NCBI GenBank assembly: GCA_027487945.1
Contig: JAIYCQ010000008.1
Coordinates: forward strand, 1-64,000
Length of the DNA stretch: 64,000 nt
Reading direction: 5' to 3'
From: Caulobacteraceae bacterium
GTDB lineage: Bacteria > Pseudomonadota > Alphaproteobacteria > Caulobacterales > Caulobacteraceae
Under the pieces are notes generated by a model, which saw nothing but the letters and a program-made list of their open reading frames with translations, did not search any database and was not told the DNA's origin. Positions 34,392-43,449 of the stretch are shown in pieces. The position numbers were made by a program, and so were the translations under genes. Within the stretch, counting starts at the first letter, position 1, and every line of letters starts with the position of its first letter.

Positions 34392-35786
34392 TCAGGTGTT
34401 CATCGACTGGAAGAAGTCGGCGTTGTTCTTGGTCTGACGCAGCTTGTCGATCAGGAACTCGATCGCGTCCTGGGCGCCCATCGGGTTGACGATCCGGCGC
34501 AGGACGTAGGTCTTCTGCAGCTGATCCTTCGGGGTGATGAGCTCTTCCTTGCGGGTGCCCGACTTGAGGATGTCGATGGCCGGGAAGATCCGCTTGTCAG
34601 CCACCTTGCGGTCGAGGACGATTTCCGAGTTCCCGGTGCCCTTGAACTCTTCGAAGATGACTTCGTCCATCCGCGAGCCGGTGTCGATCAGGGCCGTGGC
34701 GACGATGGTCAGCGAGCCGCCCTCCTCGACGTTCCGCGCCGCGCCGAAGAAACGCTTGGGACGCTGCAGCGCATTGGCGTCGACGCCGCCGGTCAGAACC
34801 TTGCCCGAGGACGGGACCGTGGTGTTGTAGGCGCGGCCGAGACGGGTGACCGAGTCCAGCAGGATGATCACGTCGCGCTTGTGCTCGACCAGCCGCTTGG
34901 CCTTTTCGATGACCATCTCGGCCACCTGCACGTGTCGGGTCGCGGGCTCATCGAAGGTCGAGGAGATCCCCTCGCCGACGACCGTCCGCTGCATGTCGGT
35001 GACTTCTTCCGGGCGTTCGTCGATCAGCAGCACGATCAGGTAGCACTCGGGGTGATTGGCGGCGATCGACTTGGCGATGTTCTGCAGCATCACCGTCTTG
35101 CCGACGCGCGGCGGGGCGACGATCAGGCAGCGCTGGCCTTTACCGAGCGGCGAGACGATGTCGATGATCCGGCCAGAGCGATCCTTGAGGGTCGGATCCT
35201 CGATCTCCATCTTCAGCCGCTCCTCCGGATAGAGGGGCGTCAGGTTGTCGAAGTGGACCTTGTGGCGGACGTTCTCGGGCGCCTCGAAGTTGATCTGCTC
35301 GACGCTGACCAGCGCGAAGTAGCGTTCACCTTCGCGCGGCGCGCGGATGGCGCCGACGACGGAGTCGCCGGTGCGCAGGCCGAACTTCCGGATTTGCGAG
35401 GGCGAGACGTAGATGTCGTCAGGCCCCGGCAGATAGTTGGCTTCCGGGCTGCGCAGGAAGCCGAAACCGTCCGGCAGGACCTCCATGGTGCCCGATCCCG
35501 AGATCTCGATGCCTTCCTCGGCAACGGTCTTGAGGATGCCGAACATCATATCCTGCTTGCGCATCGAGTTCGCGTTATCGAGCTCGAGCTTTTCGGCCAG
35601 GGCCAGCAGGTCGGCGGGGGAGGTCTCCTTCAGTTCCTGAAGGGACATGCGGGTGACGCCGAGCGCGGCGACGACGGCGGAAACCTGGGACTCGTCGCCA
35701 TCATGACCATCGTGGCCGTCGGCGCCGTTGTCCGCCGCGTCAGCGGCGGCCATGGCTTCGTTCTCGGGGGTGTTGTCTTCGGACAT
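34392..35786 (-). CDS. rho: transcription termination factor Rho
   Basis: Rho (464 aa) is the hexameric RNA helicase of factor-dependent termination. A short acidic/His-Gly-Asp-rich N-terminal extension precedes the core. The RNA-binding cold-shock-like domain contains [29 protein letters not shown]. Walker A APPRVGKT is about residue 225, followed by [15 protein letters not shown], the Walker B strand [16 protein letters not shown], and the Q/R-loop region [14 protein letters not shown]. The 266-bp upstream gap shows GC-rich hairpins but no gene; Rho genes are often autoregulated through their leader. It is the most distal of the genes reading leftward from hemE. Confidence 0.99.
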   Translation of the reverse strand: MSEDNTPENEAMAAADAADNGADGHDGHDGDESQVSAVVAALGVTRMSLQELKETSPADLLALAEKLELDNANSMRKQDMMFGILKTVAEEGIEISGSGTMEVLPDGFGFLRSPEANYLPGPDDIYVSPSQIRKFGLRTGDSVVGAIRAPREGERYFALVSVEQINFEAPENVRHKVHFDNLTPLYPEERLKMEIEDPTLKDRSGRIIDIVSPLGKGQRCLIVAPPRVGKTVMLQNIAKSIAANHPECYLIVLLIDERPEEVTDMQRTVVGEGISSTFDEPATRHVQVAEMVIEKAKRLVEHKRDVIILLDSVTRLGRAYNTTVPSSGKVLTGGVDANALQRPKRFFGAARNVEEGGSLTIVATALIDTGSRMDEVIFEEFKGTGNSEIVLDRKVADKRIFPAIDILKSGTRKEELITPKDQLQKTYVLRRIVNPMGAQDAIEFLIDKLRQTKNNADFFQSMNT

Positions 35787-36052
35787 GGACAGACTCTGGG
35801 CGTGGGGGCCTGCGGGGCCCCTTGGGTAGACGGGCGCCGGGCTGGACGTTTGACGGTCCGGAGCGGCGGGAGACGGGCGCTTTCAGCAAGCGCGAAAGGA
35901 CGTTCGGGGAGCCGGATCATGGACGCGCCGCCAGGGGGGCGCGGATCCGGCGATAAGGAGGGAACGCGGACCGAACCGGCCTGCATCACCGGCAGGGGAA
36001 CCACACCGCCCCCGCCGCGTCAAGGAATCCGTTGCAGCGACGCCTGTGCGGC

Positions 36053-36502
36053 TCAGCGCGCCAGGAACTCGGTCGTCACAGCGAGGACCATGACGATGGC
36101 CGCCAGGAAAGGAAGCTCGTTGGTCATGCGCCAGAACTTTTCCGATCGCGTGTTCGTCCCGGCGGCGAACTTCTTCCGCGCCCCGGCGAGAAAGCCGTGC
36201 CAACCGCTGAGGAACAGCACGCCGGCCAGCTTGGTCCACATCCAGGGCTGCGACAGGACGTCCGGTCGGGCCGCCATCAAGCTGAGACCCAGCAGCCAGG
36301 TCAGAACCATCGCCGGATTGATGATGATGCGCAGGAGCTTGAGCTCCATCACCTGCAGGGCCGTATCCAGCTCCCCCGCCGGGATGGCTCCGGTGTGATA
36401 GACGTACAGTCGCGGCAGGTAGAGCATCCCCGCCATCCAGGCGATGACGGCGATGATGTGCAGCCCGCGCAGCAGGTCGTAGTGTTCCGAAAACCAGCTC
36501 AT
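36053..36502 (-). CDS. hemJ: protoporphyrinogen IX oxidase HemJ
   Basis: HemJ (149 aa) is the membrane protoporphyrinogen oxidase of many alphaproteobacteria and cyanobacteria, replacing HemG or HemY. It has about four transmembrane segments; the first contains the conserved histidine in LLRGLHIIAVIAWMAGMLYLPRLYVYH, and later comes KLAGVLFLSGWHGFL. The ATG at 36502 (MSWFSEHYD) overlaps the end of hemH by 4 bp. hemE-hemH-hemJ thus gives three late steps of haem synthesis in one operon. Confidence 0.93.
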   Translation of the reverse strand: MSWFSEHYDLLRGLHIIAVIAWMAGMLYLPRLYVYHTGAIPAGELDTALQVMELKLLRIIINPAMVLTWLLGLSLMAARPDVLSQPWMWTKLAGVLFLSGWHGFLAGARKKFAAGTNTRSEKFWRMTNELPFLAAIVMVLAVTTEFLAR

Positions 36503-37560
36503 GCGGCCCTCTCCCGGCAGGGACATTGCTTGAAGCCCCGGTCACAGGGCGAACCCGACGGGGCCACGCCGGTCCGGCCCAGCGCCTCGATCGCGACCTC
36601 GGCCAGACCTTCAATGAAGGCGAGGTCAGTGCCGACGGCGGGCGCCCGGAGGTAGAAGGGCAGCCCCCGGTCCCGCGCCAGCTCGGCGTACTCGTGATCC
36701 AGCTCGACCAGGGTCTCCACATGCTCGGAGACGAAGGCGATCGGGGTGACCAGCACGCCGCGTCCGTCGCGGCCGGCGTCTTCGATAGCCTGTTCCGTCG
36801 ACGGCCCAATCCACTTCAGCGGGCCAACCCGGCTCTGGTAGCAGACCCGCCAGTCCCAGTCGGGCGCCCAGTCCGGGCCCAGCTGGGCGACGACCGCCGC
36901 ACAGGTGCGCTCGATCTGGCTCTGATAGGGGTCACCGCCGGCGATGACCTTCTCGGGCAGACCATGGGCGGAGAACAGCAGGCGCAAGGGGCCCGGCGCG
37001 CCCATGGCCCGGTGGGTGCGCACGATCGACCGCGCGTGCGCCTCGACAAGTCCGGGCTCCTGCGGATAGCAGCAGACGGTTCGGCTCCTGCCCGGCCCCT
37101 TGTAGCGCTTCGCCCAGGCCTTGGCCGAGGATCCCGTCGTCGTGGTCGAGAACTGCGGGTAGAGCGGCAGCAGGACGATCTCGTCGGGCGCAAAATCTGC
37201 GACCGCCCTGGCGGTCTCATCGGTCATCGGATGCCAGTAGCGCATGGCGATGAAACAGCGGACCTCATCACCCGCCAGCCGCGCGCCCAGCGCCGCCTCG
37301 AGCGCGGCCGCCTGTTTCCGCGTCTCGGGCAGCAACGGGGAGCCGCCGCCCATGATGGCGTAGTTGGCCTTGGCGGACTCTTCGCGCCGGCTGCTGATCA
37401 GCGCCGCCAGCGGGGTGCGCAGGATGCCGGGCACGCTGATAATGGCCGGATCATTGAACAGGTTGAACAGGAACGGGCGGACGGCGTCAGGGCCGTCCGG
37501 GCCGCCGAGGTTGAACAGGACGACGGCGATCCTGCGGCCGCCGGGCTTGGCGTCTGTCAC
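36499..37560 (-). CDS. hemH: ferrochelatase
   Basis: Ferrochelatase (353 aa) inserts Fe2+ into protoporphyrin IX, the last step of protohaem synthesis. The N-terminal RIAVVLFNLGGPDGPDAVRPFLFNLF, LLPLYPQFSTTTTGSS, and the catalytic His segments LLFSAHGLPEKV and VTPIAFVSEHVETLVELDHEY are present. The C-terminus has the cysteine motif CDRGFKQCPC (Cys339, 346, 348), as in [2Fe-2S]-containing ferrochelatases, which include that of Caulobacter. The start is the GTG at 37560, overlapping the hemE stop. Confidence 0.97.
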   Translation of the reverse strand: MTDAKPGGRRIAVVLFNLGGPDGPDAVRPFLFNLFNDPAIISVPGILRTPLAALISSRREESAKANYAIMGGGSPLLPETRKQAAALEAALGARLAGDEVRCFIAMRYWHPMTDETARAVADFAPDEIVLLPLYPQFSTTTTGSSAKAWAKRYKGPGRSRTVCCYPQEPGLVEAHARSIVRTHRAMGAPGPLRLLFSAHGLPEKVIAGGDPYQSQIERTCAAVVAQLGPDWAPDWDWRVCYQSRVGPLKWIGPSTEQAIEDAGRDGRGVLVTPIAFVSEHVETLVELDHEYAELARDRGLPFYLRAPAVGTDLAFIEGLAEVAIEALGRTGVAPSGSPCDRGFKQCPCRERAA

Positions 37561-38585
37561 TGACCGGTCACCCGCTTGAGAACCTGCTCGACGTGAGCGA
37601 TCGGCGTATCCGGCAGGATGCCGTGGCCGAGGTTGAAGATGTAGGGCCCGCCCCCCCACTGGTCCAGAAGCTGTTCGACCCGGCGGTCGAGCGCCGGTCC
37701 GCCGGCCCGCAGCAGCAGGGGGTCGAGCGCGCCCTGGATCGCCTTGGTCTTCTGGATCGCCTGACCCACGTGAGCGGGACAGGCGGTATCGAGCGCCACG
37801 CCCTGCACATCGACGGTCTCTGCATAGTACTGCGCCAGGCTGGCGGCTCCGCGGGGGAAGCCTATGACCGGCGTCTCAACGCCCAGATCGCGAAGACCCT
37901 TGATGATGGTCCGGTGCGGCTTGCAGACGATCCGCTCGAACAGGTCCTCGGGAAGCCCTTCCGCCCAGCTTTCGAACAGCTTCAGCACCTGGGCGCCGGC
38001 CTCTGCCTGCATCGCCAGATAGCGAACGCTGGCCCGGGCGACGATGTCGAGCAGGCGATCCATGTCCTCGGGACGTTCATAGGCGAAGGTCCGGGCCTTG
38101 CTACGGTCCGAGGAGCCGCCCTCGATCATGTAGCTGGCCACGGTCCAGGGCGCGCCTGCGAAGCCGATCAGCGCCCGCTCAGGCTCCAGCGCGGCGCGAA
38201 CCCGCGACAGCGTCTGCCCCACGGGGGTCAGTTTGAAGGTCGAGGCCTCGATCTCGCCCTCGAGGACGTCGAGCGATGGCAACTCGCCCAGCCTCGGCCC
38301 CTCGCCGGCCTCGAACCAGACCTTCTGGCCCAAGGCTCCCGGGATCAGCAGGATGTCGGCGAAGACGATGGAGGCGCTGAACGGCAGCCGGCGCATCGGC
38401 TGCAGGGTCGCCTCGGCCGCCTTCTCCGGATCGAGACAGAAGGCGATGAAGTCCGGGGCGGTCGCGCGCAGGGCGCGGTACTCCGGAAGATACCGACCGG
38501 CCTGGCGCATGAACCATACCGGCGGCCGCTTGAGGGTCTCGCCCGAGAGGACCTTCAGGAGGTCAGGTGTTGAATGCTCGCTCAT
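37557..38585 (-). CDS. hemE: uroporphyrinogen decarboxylase
   Basis: HemE (342 aa) decarboxylates the four acetate side chains of uroporphyrinogen III to give coproporphyrinogen III. The signature PPVWFMRQAGRYLPEYRALR is at the N-terminus, followed by FSASIVFADILLIPGALG, GFAGAPWTVASYMIEGG and YIFNLGHGILPDTPIAHVEQ. The ATG at 38585 gives the standard length. It is the first gene on the left of the origin region, exactly the position hemE occupies next to Cori in Caulobacter; its promoter must lie inside the origin region. Confidence 0.98.
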   Translation of the reverse strand: MSEHSTPDLLKVLSGETLKRPPVWFMRQAGRYLPEYRALRATAPDFIAFCLDPEKAAEATLQPMRRLPFSASIVFADILLIPGALGQKVWFEAGEGPRLGELPSLDVLEGEIEASTFKLTPVGQTLSRVRAALEPERALIGFAGAPWTVASYMIEGGSSDRSKARTFAYERPEDMDRLLDIVARASVRYLAMQAEAGAQVLKLFESWAEGLPEDLFERIVCKPHRTIIKGLRDLGVETPVIGFPRGAASLAQYYAETVDVQGVALDTACPAHVGQAIQKTKAIQGALDPLLLRAGGPALDRRVEQLLDQWGGGPYIFNLGHGILPDTPIAHVEQVLKRVTGQ

Positions 38586-38808
38586 CGCCCGCTTGATAGG
38601 CCTCGCGCCGCGAGAGGCAAAGCCCCCCTTACTTCCCTGATAGAAAGTTAAGAAGGATGGGGAGGTAGGCGTAGGACACAGGCGCCGCCGGGACAATCCG
38701 GCCCGCCGCAACGATCTCCCACCACGATACAGACTTCTTCCCCGGCTTGCGCACAACGGTACAACCGCCTGTGAATATCGGGGACCAATAGCCAGCGCCG
38801 CGAAATCC

Positions 38809-38823
38809 TTAACAAAACCCTAA
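38809..38823. promoter_or_regulatory. CtrA-type box 1 in origin region
   Basis: TTAA-CAAAACC-CTAA, one mismatch from TTAA-N7-TTAA. CtrA bound at such boxes represses replication initiation in Caulobacter swarmer cells. Confidence 0.6.
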
Positions 38824-38879
38824 CGCGGGGCCGCGGGTCCGGGCAGCGCCGGCGTCTCGTCGTCCCCGCCGGGGGACGG

Positions 38880-38894
38880 TTAACAAATCCCTAA
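38880..38894. promoter_or_regulatory. CtrA-type box 2 in origin region
   Basis: TTAA-CAAATCC-CTAA, nearly identical to the box at 38809 (one base differs in the spacer), 71 bp away. The conserved spacer suggests selection or duplication. Confidence 0.6.
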
Positions 38895-39009
38895 CGGGCA
38901 AGTCTCGACGCGCCTGGGGATGAAGCCGAGCCAAACCGGGCAAGGCGTCCACGCAACCCACCGGCGTTCCGGCGCGACCGGAAAAGCGTCCCGGACCGTC
39001 CCTCAAGGG

Positions 39010-39024
39010 TTAAGAGAACATTAA
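39010..39024. promoter_or_regulatory. CtrA box 3 in origin region (perfect)
   Basis: TTAA-GAGAACA-TTAA, an exact consensus match, 53 bp upstream of the PPSR start; it could control both origin firing and the promoter of that gene. Confidence 0.7.
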
Positions 39025-39076
39025 CGGACCATGCACAGGCTTGGTCGAACAGCTGACCTGGCCTTATGGAGGGGTG

Positions 39077-39925
39077 ATGAGCACTGCGCCCCGCGTCGCC
39101 ACCTATTTCCACATCCATCTCGTGTCCGACTCGACGGGCGAGACCCTGAACGCAATGGCGCGCGCCGTCTGCGCCCGGTTCAACGATATTCTGCCGATCG
39201 AACACATCTACGCCCTTGTCCGCTCGCCCCGTCAGCTGGAGCGGGCCCTCGAGGAAATCGCCGGCGCACCGGGCGTGGTCATGCACACCATCGTCGACGC
39301 CGCCCTGCGCTCGGCGCTGGAGGAGGGCTGCCGTCGGCACGAGATCCCCTGCATCGCGGCGCTCGATCCCGTGGTCGCCGCCATGTCGCGCTACCTCGGC
39401 GCGCCGATCTCCAGCCGGGTCGGGGCCCAGCACAATCTCGACACCGACTACTTCAACCGGATGGAAGCGCTGAACTACGCGATCGGCCATGACGACGGCC
39501 AGCTGGGTCAGGATCTGACCCAGGCGGACGTGGTGCTGATCGGCGTCTCGCGGACGTCGAAGACCCCCACCAGCATCTACCTGGCCCATCGCGGCGTCCG
39601 GGCGGCCAACATCCCGCTGGTGCCGGGCGTTTCGCTGCCCAGGGAAGTCTTCGAACTGAAGAACACCCTGGTCGTCGGCCTGATCGCGTCGCCAGATCGT
39701 CTGATCCAGATCCGCCGGAACAGGCTTCTGTCGCTCAACGAACAACGGGAAAGCACCTACATCGACCAGGAAGCGGTTCGCGAGGAGATCATCGCCGCCC
39801 GCCGACTGTTCGAGCGCCAGGGCTGGCCGGTGATCGATGTCACCCGGCGTTCGGTCGAGGAGACGGCCGCCGCCATCATCAACCTGCTCTCGGGAGGCCG
39901 TGGCGCGGTGGAGGTTCTCGGATGA
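39077..39925 (+). CDS. pyruvate, phosphate dikinase / PEP synthase regulatory protein (DUF299)
   Basis: A 282-residue bifunctional serine/threonine kinase and Pi-dependent pyrophosphorylase that switches pyruvate phosphate dikinase or PEP synthase off and on. The N-terminal HLVSDSTGETL and the P-loop GVSRTSKTPT (from residue 156) followed by IYLAHRGVRAANIPLVPG are diagnostic. The ATG at 39077 has an excellent GGAGGGG site; an in-frame start at 39041 is less likely. It is the first gene right of the origin and overlaps maf by 4 bp. Confidence 0.95.
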   Translation: MSTAPRVATYFHIHLVSDSTGETLNAMARAVCARFNDILPIEHIYALVRSPRQLERALEEIAGAPGVVMHTIVDAALRSALEEGCRRHEIPCIAALDPVVAAMSRYLGAPISSRVGAQHNLDTDYFNRMEALNYAIGHDDGQLGQDLTQADVVLIGVSRTSKTPTSIYLAHRGVRAANIPLVPGVSLPREVFELKNTLVVGLIASPDRLIQIRRNRLLSLNEQRESTYIDQEAVREEIIAARRLFERQGWPVIDVTRRSVEETAAAIINLLSGGRGAVEVLG

Positions 39926-40512
39926 TCATATTGGCCAGCAAGAGCGCGGCCCGCACCTCGGTGCTGGGCGCCGCCGGAGTTCCGTTCGAGACCCACGTCG
40001 CCGGTGTCGATGAAGCGGCTGTAAAGGTCGGGCTCCTCGCCGAGGGCCACGGCCCCCGCGAGGTGGCCGACGCCCTGGCCGAACTAAAGGCGATCAAGGT
40101 CTCCCGCGCCAGGCCCGAGGCCCTTGTGATCGGCGCCGACCAGACGCTGGATCTGGACGGGGCGCTCTTCGACAAGGTCGAGACCCTCGATGAAGCCCGT
40201 GACCGGCTCCGTCTGCTGCGCGGCAAGACCCACAAGCTGCACTCCGCGGTGGTCGTCGCCCGGGGCGGCGAGGCGATCTGGCGTGAGATACCGCCTGCGA
40301 AACTGACCATGCGCGACGTCAGCGACGCCTTCATCGACCGCTATCTGGCCACGCACGGCGAAGGCATCCTCGGGTCGGTCGGCTGCTACCAGCTGGAGAA
40401 CGAGGGCGTGCAGCTCTTCTCCCGCATCGAAGGCGACTATTTCACCATCCTGGGGCTTCCCCTGATGGGCCTGTTCGACTTCCTGCGCCTGCACGGGGAG
40501 CTTGACGCGTGA
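39922..40512 (+). CDS. maf: Maf family nucleotide pyrophosphatase
   Basis: A 196-residue Maf/HAM1-type NTP pyrophosphatase, thought to remove modified or non-canonical nucleotides. The opening [21 protein letters not shown] corresponds to the usual LASxSPRR motif but with AAR in place of [27 protein letters not shown] and [31 protein letters not shown] follow. It overlaps PPSR and aroE by 4 bp on each side, so the whole series is translationally coupled. Confidence 0.93.
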   Translation: MIILASKSAARTSVLGAAGVPFETHVAGVDEAAVKVGLLAEGHGPREVADALAELKAIKVSRARPEALVIGADQTLDLDGALFDKVETLDEARDRLRLLRGKTHKLHSAVVVARGGEAIWREIPPAKLTMRDVSDAFIDRYLATHGEGILGSVGCYQLENEGVQLFSRIEGDYFTILGLPLMGLFDFLRLHGELDA

Positions 40513-41357
40513 GCGGGATCACGGGCGCGGCGCTTGTCGCCGGGATCGTGGGCCGGCCGGTCACCCACTCGCTCAGCCCCGTACTCCACAACGCCTGGAT
40601 CGCCGCAGCGGGACTGAACGCCGCCTACGTCCCGCTGGCGCCGGCCGCCGGGGGGTTTCCGGCCCTCGCCGAGGGGCTGCGCGGCGGCGTGATCCGGGGT
40701 GTCAACGTCACCATCCCCTTCAAGGAAGAGGCGCTGGCCTGCGCGGACGAGGCCAGCCCGGCGGCCCGTCTGGCCGGCGCGGCCAACCTGCTGCTGTTCC
40801 GCGACGACGGTTCGATCTTCGCCGACAACACCGATGGCCTCGGCCTGCTCGCCGCCCTGTCGCTCCAGGCCCCCGGCTTCGACCCCGCCGCCGGACCGGC
40901 GGTGATCCTGGGCGCGGGCGGCGCCGCCCGGGGCGCCGCGGCGGCGCTCGTCCTCGCCGGCGCCCCGGACGTCCGGATCGTCAACAGAACCGCTGATCGC
41001 GCCCACGCCCTCGCCGCGGACGTCGGCGGACCGGTGCGCGCCGTTGACCCGGGCGACGCCCTGGCCGGCGCCAATGTCATCATCAACGCCACCTCGCTGG
41101 GGCTGAACGGCGGCCAGGGTCCCGAGGCCGAGCTCGCCGACGCCCCCGCGACCGCCGTGGTCATGGACATGGTCTACAAGCCGCTGCGCACCGAATTCAT
41201 CGCCCGTGCCCGGGCGCGAGGCCTGCGCACGGTGGACGGGCTCGAGATGCTGATCCGCCAGGCCGTCCCCAGCTTTGAAGCCTTCTTCGGCGTCGCACCC
41301 CCGGCCGGGATCGATGTTCGCGCCCTGGCCCTGAAGACCATCGGAGAAACCGCATGA
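40509..41357 (+). CDS. aroE: shikimate dehydrogenase
   Basis: AroE (282 aa) reduces 3-dehydroshikimate to shikimate with NADPH in aromatic amino acid synthesis. The substrate motifs are [16 protein letters not shown] (about 17-32), [12 protein letters not shown] with the catalytic lysine, and [12 protein letters not shown]. The NADPH-binding [13 protein letters not shown] and a later NRT motif (IVNRTADRA) are also present. It starts with GTG at 40509, overlapping the maf stop, and overlaps coaE by 4 bp. Confidence 0.97.
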   Translation: MSGITGAALVAGIVGRPVTHSLSPVLHNAWIAAAGLNAAYVPLAPAAGGFPALAEGLRGGVIRGVNVTIPFKEEALACADEASPAARLAGAANLLLFRDDGSIFADNTDGLGLLAALSLQAPGFDPAAGPAVILGAGGAARGAAAALVLAGAPDVRIVNRTADRAHALAADVGGPVRAVDPGDALAGANVIINATSLGLNGGQGPEAELADAPATAVVMDMVYKPLRTEFIARARARGLRTVDGLEMLIRQAVPSFEAFFGVAPPAGIDVRALALKTIGETA

Positions 41358-41995
41358 TCACCGTCGGACTCACCGGCTCCATCGGTATGGGCAAGTCAAC
41401 CACGGCAGCGATGTTCGCCGCCGAAGGCGTGCCGGTCTATGACGCGGACGCCGAAGTCCACGCCCTCTACGCCAGGGGCGGCGCGGCGGTCGAACCGCTG
41501 GACGCCGCCTTCCCCGGCGTGGTCGTCGACGGCGCGGTGGACCGGACCCGCCTCAGCCAGCGCGTGGTCGGCAAACCCGAGGAGCTCAAGCGTCTCGAGG
41601 CCATCGTCCACCCGCTGGTCGGCATGAGCCGCGTCGGCTTTTTCGAGCGGGCCGTGGCGGCCGGCGCCGACGTCGTGATCCTGGACATCCCGCTGCTGTT
41701 CGAGACCGGCGGGGAGGCCCGCATGGACGCGGTCGTCGTCGTCTCCGCCCCCGCCGACCTGCAGCGGCAGCGGGTCCTGGCCCGTCCCGGCATGGACGAA
41801 GCCAAGCTCGACGCCATCCTCGCCCGGCAGACGCCGGATGCCGAGAAGCGGGCCCGCGCCCACTTCGTGATCGACACAGGCCGGGGCCTCGACCATGCCC
41901 GGGAGCAGGTTCGCGAGGTGCTCAGGGTGCTGCGCGATCCGTCCACAACCTGGCCCCCCGCCCCGCTTGTCGCTCCCGCCGAACCGGGCCAATGA
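41354..41995 (+). CDS. coaE: dephospho-CoA kinase
   Basis: CoaE (213 aa) phosphorylates dephospho-CoA, the last step of coenzyme A synthesis. The P-loop [17 protein letters not shown] opens the protein; [20 protein letters not shown], and [16 protein letters not shown] are the other family motifs. About 15 residues at the C-terminus are Pro-rich and unconserved. It precedes dnaQ by 7 bp; the aroE-coaE-dnaQ order is common in alphaproteobacteria near the origin. Confidence 0.96.
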   Translation: MITVGLTGSIGMGKSTTAAMFAAEGVPVYDADAEVHALYARGGAAVEPLDAAFPGVVVDGAVDRTRLSQRVVGKPEELKRLEAIVHPLVGMSRVGFFERAVAAGADVVILDIPLLFETGGEARMDAVVVVSAPADLQRQRVLARPGMDEAKLDAILARQTPDAEKRARAHFVIDTGRGLDHAREQVREVLRVLRDPSTTWPPAPLVAPAEPGQ

Positions 41996-42002
41996 GTAGG
42001 CC

Positions 42003-42701
42003 ATGGCGCGCCACCTCGTCCTCGACACCGAGACCACCGGGCTCGATCCCCGGAACGGGCACCGCCTGATCGAGATCGCCTGCGTCGAGGTCGTCGACTT
42101 CATTCCGACCGGCAAGTCCTTCCACGAATACGTCCATCCCGACCGAGAGATCGATCCGGACGCCGAGCGGGTGCACGGCATCTCGCTGGCCTCCCTGCGC
42201 GACAAGCCGCGCTTCCCCGAGATCGTCGACCGGCTGCTCGACTTCATCGGCGACGACAAGATCGTCGCCCACAACGCGCCTTTTGACCGGAGCTTCGTCA
42301 ACGCCGAGCTGAGCCGCTGCGGCCGGCCCGTCACGGCGGACGACCAGTGGATCGACACCCTGGCCCTCGCCAAGAAGAAGTTCCCGGGGATGTACAACTC
42401 GCTGGACGCGCTCTGTAAGCGGATGAAGATCTCGCTGGCGGCGCGCGACAAGCACGGCGCCCTCATCGACGCCGAACTGCTGGCGGCGGTGTACCTCGAG
42501 CTGCAGGGCGGCAAGGAGCGCGCCCTGGACCTGACGATGGGCGCGGTCGAGCGGGCCAGCCACGTCGTCCAGACCATCGTCTACGGCGCGCGGCCCAGGC
42601 CGCTGGCCCCACGCTCGACGCCGGACGAGCGCGCCGCTCACGAGAGCTTCGTGCGCGGCGTTCTCAAGGACAAGGCTGTCTGGGCGAAGTACGGCGTCTG
42701 A
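42003..42701 (+). CDS. dnaQ: DNA polymerase III epsilon subunit
   Basis: DnaQ (232 aa) is the 3'-5' proofreading exonuclease of the replicase. The DEDDh motifs are clear: Exo I LDTETTGLDP (Asp7, Glu9), Exo II VAHNAPFDRSFVNAEL, and Exo III HGALIDAELLAAVYLEL. The C-terminal segment binds the alpha subunit. It is the last gene of the plus-strand run that begins at PPSR and ends before a strong hairpin. Confidence 0.96.
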   Translation: MARHLVLDTETTGLDPRNGHRLIEIACVEVVDFIPTGKSFHEYVHPDREIDPDAERVHGISLASLRDKPRFPEIVDRLLDFIGDDKIVAHNAPFDRSFVNAELSRCGRPVTADDQWIDTLALAKKKFPGMYNSLDALCKRMKISLAARDKHGALIDAELLAAVYLELQGGKERALDLTMGAVERASHVVQTIVYGARPRPLAPRSTPDERAAHESFVRGVLKDKAVWAKYGV

Positions 42702-42732
42702 ACAGCACCCGTTCCGGCTCTCATGACGCAAA

Positions 42733-42762
42733 GAGGGGCGCAACCGACCGGTTGCGCCCCTC
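42733..42762. terminator. terminator between dnaQ and secB
   Basis: A 13-bp perfect stem: GAGGGGCGCAACC (42733-42745) with GGTTGCGCCCCTC (42750-42762), loop GACC. The minus-strand tail starts TTTGCG; the plus-strand tail has no T-run. It separates the convergent dnaQ and secB genes and probably serves both. Confidence 0.75.
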
Positions 42763-42790
42763 CAGGTTCATAGACTGCGGCGGGATCGGC

Positions 42791-43282
42791 CTAGGCGTTG
42801 CCGACCAGTGAGCCGTCGCCCTGCGCCTTGCGGGCGGCATAGACTCCGGCGAAGTCGATCGGATCCAGCTGGAAGGGCGGGAAGCCGCCTTCCGAGGTGA
42901 CGTCCGAGATCAGCCGGCGGGCGTAGGGGAACAGGAAGCGCGGGCACTCGATCATCAGCACCGGCTCGATCTCTTCCTGCGGAACGCCGCTGATCGCGAA
43001 CAGGCCGCCGTAGAGCAGCTCGACATGGAAGGCGACCTTTTCGCCCCGCGTGGCCTGGGCCGACAGCTTGAGGTCGACCTCGAACAGGCCGTCAGCGCGG
43101 CCGCGCGCGTTCATCTCCACCCCGATGTCGATCTGCGGCTGCAGGCCGCCGGGGTCGGCGCGGAGCGATTCCGGCGCGAGGGGATTTTCGAAGGAGAAGT
43201 CGCGCACGAACTGCGCGAGGATGCGGAAACCCGGCTGGGCTTCGACGCCGTTCTCGGCCGGGGCGGTGAACGTATCGCTCAT
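42791..43282 (-). CDS. secB: protein-export chaperone SecB
   Basis: SecB (163 aa) keeps preproteins unfolded and hands them to SecA. The sequence shows [22 protein letters not shown], the hydrophobic groove segment [20 protein letters not shown], and [34 protein letters not shown], all hallmarks of the family. It is divergent from the Tim44-like gene, with 167 bp between them, and ends at a hairpin. Confidence 0.97.
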   Translation of the reverse strand: MSDTFTAPAENGVEAQPGFRILAQFVRDFSFENPLAPESLRADPGGLQPQIDIGVEMNARGRADGLFEVDLKLSAQATRGEKVAFHVELLYGGLFAISGVPQEEIEPVLMIECPRFLFPYARRLISDVTSEGGFPPFQLDPIDFAGVYAARKAQGDGSLVGNA

Positions 43283-43449
43283 GGGTGGGTCAGGTTCCTG
43301 GACTTAGGAAGGGTCGCCGCCCGGACATGAGCGCGACAATAGTGAGGCGCGCTGCTATCACGCGCACCCTGCCTGTGCAACGGCAGGCCCCTTACGCGGG
43401 CGGAAGCGTGACCTATATTCGCCTGAGTACAACCGGAGCCCGGTCTGAC

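Larger units (their letters stand above)
38586..39076. other. putative chromosomal replication origin (Cori-like)
   Basis: A 491-bp non-coding region between divergent hemE and PPSR genes, where the Caulobacter origin lies. It contains three CtrA-type boxes: TTAA-N7-CTAA at 38809-38823 and 38880-38894, and a perfect TTAA-N7-TTAA at 39010-39024. Two TGGGGA strings (38658-38663, 38915-38920; reverse TCCCCA) match the weak DnaA W-box reported for Caulobacter. No canonical TTATCCACA box was found; TGTGAATAT at 38770-38778 is a 7/9 match. AT-rich patches occur at 38630-38655, 38805-38823 and 39009-39024. Genes on both sides read outward, and parS sites lie 8-9 kb to the left. Confidence 0.75.
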
